From an uncultured Eubacteriales bacterium (GTDB lineage: Bacteria; Bacillota; Clostridia; Christensenellales; CAG-138), in the NCBI GenBank assembly GCA_900543475.1, contig UQRU01000083.1:1-9638 (forward strand): a stretch of 9,638 nucleotides of DNA, read 5' to 3'. Below are positions 4,645 through 9,638 of the stretch, in pieces. A model generated the notes under the pieces. It ran no database searches and had not been told where the DNA came from. It saw nothing but the letters and a program-made list of their open reading frames with translations. Made by a program: the position numbers and the translations under genes. The first letter of the stretch is position 1. The number at the start of each line of letters is the position of its first letter.

Positions 4645-5859
4645 ATGGCACGACGCAGAAGAAAACGCCCGTTTCAGGATATACGTGCATTCCTGCAAAG
4701 GCGGGCTGCAAGCATAGCGGGGTTTTTCGCCCACATTGCCGAAGGCGTTCGGGGGCATTTGCCTCGCAAGCGCAAGTCCCGTGGGCAACGGGCTGCCAGC
4801 CAGCCCGCCCCCGCCGCCCCGGTAAAGGAAAAGGCCCCTTTGTGGCCCATGATCTCCCTGGCCTGCGCCGGGGTGCTGGCCGCCGCCTTTTTCTGCTTTG
4901 CCGCCACCCGGCCGGACCCCCGCACCCAGGTGACCCTGCTGGTGGACGGGGTGGAAGCGGATTTTTCCCTTCAGGGGGAAACGGTACAGGCCCTGTTGGA
5001 TGCCGCCGGCGTGACCTTGCACGCGGGGGATTCCGTATCCCCCGATCTAGACGCGGCCCTGGAGCCCAACATGCGGGTGGAGGTGACCCGGGCGTATCCG
5101 GTGGCCGTCCAATCCGGGGGCCAGGTGCAGGTACTGCATATGAGCGAAGGCACCGTGGGGGAAGCCCTAAGCAAGGCCAAGGTCTCCTATTCCTCTGGGG
5201 ACGAGCTTTCCCAGCTGCCCTTTGCGGATGTGGAGCCGGGGATGCGCATCACCCATACGGCGGTGGATATTTCCTATGAGGTCAGCTACAAGACCCTAGA
5301 ATATGACGAAGTGGTCATCAAGGACGAGGACGAATACGAGGACTTCAAGGAAGTGGAGGTCGAGGGCGTCAACGGCAAAAAGCAGGTGACCCAGCGGATC
5401 ACCGTCAAGGACGGGGTGGAGGTATCCCGGGAGGTGGCGGACCAGGTGGTGATCGCCCCGGCGGTGGACGAGGTGGTGCGCATTGGCACCAAGATCAAAT
5501 ACCAAACCAATTACGAAGGCGAATTCCGCCGCTGGAAGGAAGCGCCGGTGGCCGGGGAAGACGGCTGGGTGGAAATGACGGTGGACAAGATCACCGCCTA
5601 TTGCACCGGCACCCGCACCGCCACAGGCACCACCCCCAAGCTGGGGACCATTGCGGTGAATACCTACTACATCCCCTATGGCAGCGAAATCTATATCAAG
5701 GGCTATGGCTACGGCACCGCCCAAGATACCGGCGCCTTTCGGAACTATATCAACGACGAGGGGGAACCCATGAACCAGCTGGATATTTGGCTAAACACCC
5801 GTTCGGAAGCCATGCGATGGGGCACCAAATACGATGTGACGGTCCTGGTGCGCAAATGA
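4645..5859 (+). CDS. YabE-like G5 and 3D domain cell-wall protein
   Basis: This 404-residue envelope protein has a very basic cytoplasmic N-terminus (MARRRRKRP, then RKRK), one membrane anchor (about 67-87), two DUF348 (ubiquitin-like) repeats (about 94-136 and 151-195), a G5 domain (about 205-281) and a C-terminal 3D domain (about 315-402, from ITAYCTGTRTATGTTP). 3D domains share the fold of MltA lytic transglycosylases, and YabE-like proteins are Firmicute counterparts of resuscitation-promoting factors. A peptidoglycan-cleaving or remodelling role outside the membrane is therefore likely. Two of the three name-giving aspartates are present (Asp361 in QDTGA, Asp380 in LDIWL). The first is Asn339 (IAVNT), and the spacing between the last two is longer than usual. 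The RBS AAGGAG lies 7 bases before ATG. It is first in an operon with rsmA, overlapping it by 4 bases. Confidence 0.9.
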   Translation: MARRRRKRPFQDIRAFLQRRAASIAGFFAHIAEGVRGHLPRKRKSRGQRAASQPAPAAPVKEKAPLWPMISLACAGVLAAAFFCFAATRPDPRTQVTLLVDGVEADFSLQGETVQALLDAAGVTLHAGDSVSPDLDAALEPNMRVEVTRAYPVAVQSGGQVQVLHMSEGTVGEALSKAKVSYSSGDELSQLPFADVEPGMRITHTAVDISYEVSYKTLEYDEVVIKDEDEYEDFKEVEVEGVNGKKQVTQRITVKDGVEVSREVADQVVIAPAVDEVVRIGTKIKYQTNYEGEFRRWKEAPVAGEDGWVEMTVDKITAYCTGTRTATGTTPKLGTIAVNTYYIPYGSEIYIKGYGYGTAQDTGAFRNYINDEGEPMNQLDIWLNTRSEAMRWGTKYDVTVLVRK

Positions 5860-6665
5860 TGCAGGACGTCCAGCAAGTAAAGGCCCTGTTGGCCAGGTTT
5901 GGCCTCAGCCCCAACCGGGGGCTGGGGCAAAACTTTTTAGTGGACGGGGACAAGGCGGAAGCCATCGCGGCGGCGGCCTGCCCGGAGGGCGGCCCCGTGC
6001 TGGAGATCGGCCCGGGGCTGGGGGCGTTGACAGAGCCCCTGCTGGCCCGGGCCCGACGGGTGTGCGCCGTGGAGATCGACCCGGCCCTATGCCAGGCCCT
6101 CCAGGCCCTCTTCGGCCAGGAGCCCCGGTTCACCCTGCTTCAGGGGGATTTTCTCAAGGCTGACTGGGAAGAGATCCAAGCCATCCTAGGGGAGCCCTTT
6201 TCCGTGGCGGCCAACCTGCCCTATTACGTCACCACCCCCATTTGCCTGCGGCTGCTATCTTGCGGCCTGCCCATCCCCCGCATGGCCCTCATGGCCCAGA
6301 CGGAGTGCGCCGACCGGTTCTTTGCCCAGCCCGGCTCCCGGCAATACGGCCCCTTGGCCGTGCTGGCCCAATACTATTACCAGCCCCGGGCGCTGTGCTC
6401 CCTTTCCCCGGCGGATTATTACCCCCAGCCGGGGGTAGATTCCCAGGTGGTGGCGCTGGAAAGCCGAAACCGCCCCTTCCTCCCCCAGTTTGCCGGGTTT
6501 TTGCAGCAGGCCTTCGCCATGCGCCGCAAAACCCTTCGCAATAACCTAAAGGCCTATCCCGGCCTGGAGGACGCCCTGGAAAGCCTGGATCTTGATCCTG
6601 GTTGCCGGGCGGAAGCCCTTTCGCCTCAGCAGCTGGCCAGCCTGTGCATGGCCCTGCTTCCATAA
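5856..6665 (+). CDS. rsmA: RsmA (KsgA), 16S rRNA dimethyladenosine transferase
   Basis: This 269-residue SAM-dependent methyltransferase dimethylates the two adjacent adenosines in the 3'-terminal hairpin of 16S rRNA, late in small-subunit assembly. Visible hallmarks are the N-terminal NRGLGQNFLVD (20-30), the SAM-binding loop EIGPGLGALT (50-59), the acidic AVEID (71-75), the catalytic-region motif NLPYY (120-124) and the C-terminal RRKTLRNNL (223-231). The length is normal for the family. Two consecutive ATG codons (5856 and 5859) could start it. The first gives a 4-base ATGA overlap with the yabE-like stop and no strong RBS of its own, implying translational coupling. In B. subtilis rnmV (RNase M5) lies between yabE and ksgA; here it is absent. 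Loss of RsmA is known to give kasugamycin resistance in other bacteria. Confidence 0.97.
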   Translation: MMQDVQQVKALLARFGLSPNRGLGQNFLVDGDKAEAIAAAACPEGGPVLEIGPGLGALTEPLLARARRVCAVEIDPALCQALQALFGQEPRFTLLQGDFLKADWEEIQAILGEPFSVAANLPYYVTTPICLRLLSCGLPIPRMALMAQTECADRFFAQPGSRQYGPLAVLAQYYYQPRALCSLSPADYYPQPGVDSQVVALESRNRPFLPQFAGFLQQAFAMRRKTLRNNLKAYPGLEDALESLDLDPGCRAEALSPQQLASLCMALLP

Positions 6666-6681
6666 GATATACGGCGTATTT

Positions 6682-6715
6682 GCCTGAGAATTTATAAATT
6701 CTTGGGCTTTTTTTT
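6682..6715 (+). terminator. Strong intrinsic terminator after rsmA
   Basis: Bases 6682-6707 form a 26-base inverted repeat, GCCTGAGAATTT against AAATTCTTGGGC with two G-U pairs. Eight T follow (6708-6715). It closes the yabE-like/rsmA operon. Confidence 0.9.
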
Positions 6716-6724
6716 GAATTTTTA

Positions 6725-6753
6725 TTGTTTAATTTCTAAACATCTGTTACAAT
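6725..6753 (+). promoter_or_regulatory. Promoter of the putP-like gene
   Basis: TTGTTT (6725-6730), a 17-bp spacer and TACAAT (6748-6753) fit a housekeeping promoter, with TG at 6745-6746 adding an extended -10. The region is AT-rich, unlike the flanking genes. The start point would be near 6760, for a leader of about 50 bases. Confidence 0.65.
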
Positions 6754-6809
6754 TATCCATATTTTGCAGGGTTCTTCTGCATTGGCATTATCAAAAGGGG
6801 GTCTTATTT

Positions 6810-8378
6810 ATGCAAGAAGGCAGTCTACAGATCCTCGTCGCCATGGTATGCTATATGGCGGTGGTCATTGGGATCGGCATCTATTTTGCCAAGCGTTCCA
6901 ACCAGAGCAGCGAGGATTATTTCCTGGGCGGCCGGTCCCTGGGGCCGTGGGTCACCGCCATGAGCGCCGAGGCCTCGGATATGAGCGGCTGGCTGCTCAT
7001 GGGCTTGCCCGGCGTGGCCTATTGGTGCGGCTTGAGCGACGCAGCCTGGACTTCCATTGGCCTGGCCCTGGGCACCTATATCAACTGGCTGCTGGTGGCC
7101 AAGCGCCTCCGCCGCTATTCCGCCGTGGCGGGAGACGCCATTACCCTGCCGGATTTCTTCTCCAACCGGTTCCATGAAAAGAAAAAGGTCATTATGACCC
7201 TTTCCGCCCTATTTATTCTGATCTTCTTTACGGTTTACGCCTCCAGCTGCTTCGTCACCTGCGGCAAGCTCTTTAGCACCCTGTTTGGGGCTTCTTATCA
7301 GTCCATGATGATCGCCGGCGCGCTGTTCGTGGTGATCTATACCTTCCTAGGCGGCTTCCTGGCGGAAAGCGCCAGCGACTTTATGCAAGCTGTGGTGATG
7401 ATCTTTGCCCTAACGGTGATCCTCATTACCGGCACCTTGGCCGCCGGCGGCCTCCAGGCCGTGGTGGATAACGCAAAAAATATCCCCGGCTTCTTCACCT
7501 TCTTCGGCATCGCCAGCCCCAGCGTGGACGCCAACGGCATCCAACAGGTGGCCAATGGCGCGCCTGTGTTCGGGGAAGCAGGTAGCTATGGCTTCTTGAC
7601 CATCATCTCCACCTTGTCCTGGGGCCTTGGCTATTTCGGCATGCCCCAAGTGCTGCTCCGGTTCATGGCCATCCGCAAAACCGATGAATTAGTGCGGGCC
7701 CGCCGCATCGCCACGGTTTGGGTGGTGATCTCCCTGGCGGCCGCAGTGCTCATCGGCTTGATGGGCCGGGCCATGTTCCCGGTACACGAGACCCTTAACA
7801 CCGCCAGCGGTGCGGAAAACGTATTTATCGTGCTCTCCCGCCACCTGCTGCCTCCCCTGCTGGCCGGCCTGGTGATGGCGGGCATCCTGGCCGCCACCAT
7901 CAGCTCCTCGGATTCCTATCTGCTTATCGCCGCCTCCGCCGTCTCCCTGAACATTTTTAAGGGCATCCTCAAAAAGGACGCCTCGGACAAACAGGTGATG
8001 ACCATGAGCCGGATCATCCTGCTGCTGATCGCCGTGGTGGGCGTGATCATCGCCATGGACGAAAACAGCGTCATCTTCACCATCGTTTCCTTCGCTTGGG
8101 CAGGCTTCGGCGCGGTGTTCGGCCCCATCATGCTCTTCTCCCTGTTCTGGAAGCGGACCACCCAGGCAGGCGCCATCGCCGGCATGGTTACCGGCGGCGT
8201 GATGGTGTTCCTCTGGAAGCTAGCGCTCAAGCCCTTAGGCGGCGTATTCGGCATTTACGAGCTCTTCCCCGCCTTTGTCCTCAGCTGCCTGGTTATCCTA
8301 GTGGTCTCCCTGCTGACCCCTGTGCCCAGCGCCCAGATCCAGCAGGAATTCGACCTGGCCCGCAATCCCCAGGCATAA
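6810..8378 (+). CDS. putP: PutP-type sodium/proline symporter
   Basis: This 522-residue member of the solute:sodium symporter family is predicted to import proline with Na+ across the cytoplasmic membrane. It aligns well with E. coli PutP. DYFLGGRSLGPWVTAMSA (36-53) is followed by EASDMSGWLLMGLPG (54-68), which holds the sodium-site Asp57 equivalent to E. coli Asp55. YINWLLVAKRLR (90-101), the GLGYFGMPQ segment (272-280) and AAGISSS-like ILAATISSSDSYLL (359-372), with Ser365/Ser366 at the Na2 site, are conserved, as is FAWAGFGAVFGP (428-439). About 13 membrane segments are expected. A loop at about 225-258 is longer than in E. coli. The start is set by AAAAGGGGG (6793-6801), 8 bases before ATG. 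The frame is open to 6702, but that extension would span the promoter. It has its own promoter and terminator. Proline specificity is inferred from overall similarity. Confidence 0.93.
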   Translation: MQEGSLQILVAMVCYMAVVIGIGIYFAKRSNQSSEDYFLGGRSLGPWVTAMSAEASDMSGWLLMGLPGVAYWCGLSDAAWTSIGLALGTYINWLLVAKRLRRYSAVAGDAITLPDFFSNRFHEKKKVIMTLSALFILIFFTVYASSCFVTCGKLFSTLFGASYQSMMIAGALFVVIYTFLGGFLAESASDFMQAVVMIFALTVILITGTLAAGGLQAVVDNAKNIPGFFTFFGIASPSVDANGIQQVANGAPVFGEAGSYGFLTIISTLSWGLGYFGMPQVLLRFMAIRKTDELVRARRIATVWVVISLAAAVLIGLMGRAMFPVHETLNTASGAENVFIVLSRHLLPPLLAGLVMAGILAATISSSDSYLLIAASAVSLNIFKGILKKDASDKQVMTMSRIILLLIAVVGVIIAMDENSVIFTIVSFAWAGFGAVFGPIMLFSLFWKRTTQAGAIAGMVTGGVMVFLWKLALKPLGGVFGIYELFPAFVLSCLVILVVSLLTPVPSAQIQQEFDLARNPQA

Positions 8379-8416
8379 GTTTCCCGGGAAATATCCCCGC
8401 GTTTTTTCCCATCCAT

Positions 8417-8454
8417 GCCGCCCCGGAGGGATCCGTGGCGGCCTTTGCTTTTTT
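8417..8454 (+). terminator. Intrinsic terminator after putP
   Basis: GCCGCC (8417-8422) and GGCGGC (8437-8442) enclose a CGGA/TCCG inner stem with a four-base GGGA loop. They are followed by CTTTGCTTTTTT. It lies about 40 bases past the putP stop. Confidence 0.8.
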
Positions 8455-8462
8455 CGCCCGGC

Positions 8463-8476
8463 ATTGCCCGGGCAAT
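8463..8476. promoter_or_regulatory. Perfect 14-bp palindrome upstream of queH promoter
   Basis: ATTGCCCGGGCAAT is a perfect inverted repeat with no spacer. It lies between the putP terminator and the queH -35 element (about 43 bases upstream of the latter). It could be an operator for a dimeric regulator. No regulator is identified, and GC-rich palindromes also arise by chance. Confidence 0.3.
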
Positions 8477-8518
8477 CGGGTTATCCTCAGCCGGACGGCC
8501 GATTTCCCCGCCATCGCC

Positions 8519-8547
8519 TTGACTTTCCGTCTGGCCTGTGCTTTACT
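8519..8547 (+). promoter_or_regulatory. Promoter of queH
   Basis: TTGACT (8519-8524), a 17-bp spacer and TTTACT (8542-8547) make a housekeeping-type promoter, with TG at 8539-8540 as an extended -10. The start point would be near 8554, leaving a leader of about 34 bases. Confidence 0.6.
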
Positions 8548-8587
8548 GTTCCCAGAACTTGTTTTCCCCATTTGCGGAGGTGGTTTT

Positions 8588-9187
8588 ATGTCCCTACTGT
8601 TGCACGTTTGCTGCGCCCCTTGCTCCGTTGCCTGCATTCAGCAGCTCCGGGAAGAGGGCTTGGAGCCCGTAGCCTTCTGGTATAACCCCAACATCCATCC
8701 CTTTACTGAATACCGGGCCCGCCGGGATACCGCCCGGGCGTATTTTCAATCCATCGGCATTCAGCTCATCGAAATGGACCAGTACGGCCTGCGGCTCTTC
8801 CTTTCCGCCCTGCCCAGCTGGGACGACCGCTGCGCTACCTGCTATGCCCTCCGGTTTAACGCCGCGGCCCAATATGCCGCCCAAAACGGCTTTGACGCCT
8901 TTACCAGCACCCTGTTCATCAGCCCCTATCAAAACCACCCCCTCATGCAGCAGGTGGCTGGCGCTGCCGCCCAGGCCCAAGGGGTCTCCTTCCTTTACCG
9001 GGATTTCCGGCCCCGGTTCCGTTCCGGCCAGCAGCAGGCCCGGGAGGCCGGCCTTTACATGCAAAAATACTGCGGCTGCATCTTCAGCGAGGAGGAGCGC
9101 TATACCAAGAGGAAAAAGACTACCCCAGGCGAAGGAGCCTCAATGCAACCCCAAAATGAGGGTGCAAGCGAAAAAAGGGAAGAATAA
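8588..9187 (+). CDS. queH: QueH, epoxyqueuosine reductase (tRNA queuosine synthesis)
   Basis: This 199-residue protein of the QueH (DUF208) family carries out the last step of queuosine synthesis, reducing epoxyqueuosine to queuosine at the wobble position of tRNAs with GUN anticodons. It is the non-orthologous replacement of the cobalamin-dependent QueG. The family's cysteine pattern is complete: HVCCAPCS (6-13), RCATCYALR (81-89) and YCGCIFSEEER (161-171). These supply Fe-S cluster ligands and a redox pair. WYNPNIHP (31-38) and the LFISPYQNH region (109-117) are also typical. The last 25 or so residues (after YTKRKK) are polar, low in complexity and probably unstructured. GGAGG at 8576-8580 sits 7 bases before ATG and decides the start, although the frame is open far upstream into putP. 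It is monocistronic and converges on rapZ. Confidence 0.95.
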   Translation: MSLLLHVCCAPCSVACIQQLREEGLEPVAFWYNPNIHPFTEYRARRDTARAYFQSIGIQLIEMDQYGLRLFLSALPSWDDRCATCYALRFNAAAQYAAQNGFDAFTSTLFISPYQNHPLMQQVAGAAAQAQGVSFLYRDFRPRFRSGQQQAREAGLYMQKYCGCIFSEEERYTKRKKTTPGEGASMQPQNEGASEKREE

Positions 9188-9219
9188 AAGAGCAGGAGCG
9201 GTTTTGCTCCTGCTCTTTT
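9186..9219. terminator. Bidirectional terminator between queH and rapZ
   Basis: AAAAGAGCAGGAGC and GCTCCTGCTCTTTT form a perfect 14-bp stem around GGTTTT. The A/T ends of the arms give a U-tract on either strand. It begins inside the queH stop codon and ends 4 bases from the rapZ stop codon, so it serves both convergent genes. Confidence 0.9.
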
Positions 9220-9222
9220 ATA

Positions 9223-9638
9223 TCACTGGTGGCTTGGGGAATGGAAGCGCCGGTGGATGGCGTCCTTTTCCAGGTTCATATCCCGATGCTCGATAAAGAC
9301 CCGGTTGCCCAAGGCCTGCAGCCTTCGATAAAGCTCCTGCCCCATGGCAACGCTGCGATGCATTCCCCCGGTGCAGCCGATTCCGATGGTGAGCTGGCGC
9401 TTGTCCTGCTCAAGATAATAGGGAACAAGGTGAGTCACCAGTTCGATGGCAGTCTTTAAAAAATATTCCGCTTCCGGGAAGGAAAGCACATAGCTGCTTA
9501 CATCCTGTTCCAGCCCAGAAGAGCGCCGCAGCCGCTCCACATAGAATGGATTGGGCAGAAAGCGCATGTCGAAGACGAGATCCGCATCGATGGGAATGCC
9601 CCGTTTATACCCGAAGGTGACGACGGAAATGGGCAAGC
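9223..9638 (-). CDS. rapZ: RapZ/YvcJ family protein, C-terminal part (cut by the window edge)
   Basis: About 138 residues of the C-terminal domain of a RapZ (YvcJ/YhbJ) family protein are present. The 5' part, with the N-terminal P-loop NTPase domain, lies beyond the right edge (the family is about 285-295 residues). Diagnostic segments, numbered from the first methionine inside the window, are SVVTFGYKRGIPIDADLVFDMRFLPNPFY (4-32), the anion-binding GCTGGMHRSV (87-96) and EHRD (116-119). That methionine is internal, not the true start. In E. coli RapZ binds the small RNA GlmZ and controls glucosamine-6-phosphate synthase. In Bacillota the protein binds and hydrolyses nucleotides, is encoded with whiA and yvcK, and its RNA role is not established. 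That cluster would be expected just outside the window. The C-terminus ends after IHRRFHSPSHQ. Confidence 0.95.
   Translation of the reverse strand, partial: LPISVVTFGYKRGIPIDADLVFDMRFLPNPFYVERLRRSSGLEQDVSSYVLSFPEAEYFLKTAIELVTHLVPYYLEQDKRQLTIGIGCTGGMHRSVAMGQELYRRLQALGNRVFIEHRDMNLEKDAIHRRFHSPSHQ

Noticed and set aside
4157..4711. Minus-strand open frame of 184 codons spanning the PBP leader and the yabE-like start
   Set aside because: It crosses both divergent promoters and the leader terminator, overlaps the start of two well-supported genes and resembles no family.
6702..6809. N-terminal extension of PutP to 6702
   Set aside because: It would begin inside the rsmA terminator and span the putP promoter. 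The ATG at 6810 has a strong RBS and matches the family start.
8096..8587. Upstream extension of the queH frame
   Set aside because: The frame is open by chance through the end of putP, its terminator and the queH promoter. GGAGG at 8576 and the MSLLLHVCCAPC start fix the true beginning.
1..9638. tRNA, CRISPR array, insertion sequence or prophage
   Set aside because: No cloverleaf-type sequence, regularly spaced repeats, transposase or integrase motifs, or terminal inverted repeats were seen on either strand. This was by eye, so a tRNAscan or repeat search could still find something weak.

Overview
The window looks like a GC-rich member of the Bacillota, most likely a gut-type Clostridia/Oscillospirales bacterium. 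Four things suggest this: the AGGAGG-type ribosome binding sites, a YabE-type G5/3D protein next to rsmA (ksgA), a PBP2a-like class B3 penicillin-binding protein, and a small Arc-type RHH protein of a kind familiar from Clostridia. The lineage is inferred from gene content only. Ten protein genes are supported. I see no rRNA, tRNA, CRISPR array, transposase or phage gene.

Layout. Bases 1-120 are an extreme C/G-rich stretch that may be a contig-end or sequencing artefact. A small RHH regulator gene (211-423, minus) and a YpsA/SLOG-like gene (565-1020, plus) diverge from two closely spaced extended -10 promoters. Three minus-strand genes follow. In order of transcription they are a PBP2a-like penicillin-binding protein (2083-4281), an unknown six-helix membrane protein (1389-1937) and an 89-residue protein resembling only the C-terminal glycyl-radical tail of the anaerobic ribonucleotide reductase NrdD (1063-1332). 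That last gene has its own promoter and terminator. The PBP gene is read divergently from a plus-strand pair, a YabE-like wall protein (4645-5859) and rsmA (5856-6665), which overlap by 4 bases and end at a strong terminator. Then come a PutP-type sodium/proline symporter (6810-8378) and queH (8588-9187), each with a recognisable promoter, RBS and terminator. The C-terminal part of rapZ (yvcJ) enters from the right edge on the minus strand and converges on queH at a shared bidirectional terminator.

How the genes fit together. Most of the window is housekeeping: wall synthesis and remodelling (PBP, YabE-like), 16S rRNA dimethylation (RsmA), tRNA queuosine completion (QueH), proline uptake (PutP) and RapZ-linked signalling. 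No multi-gene defence or novel pathway is evident. The two most interesting signals are the roughly 165-nt leader of the PBP gene, which has a large hairpin followed by an intrinsic terminator before the start codon (candidate attenuator or riboregulator), and the stand-alone NrdD-type glycyl-radical tail, which recalls the spare-part protein YfiD/GrcA of pyruvate formate-lyase.
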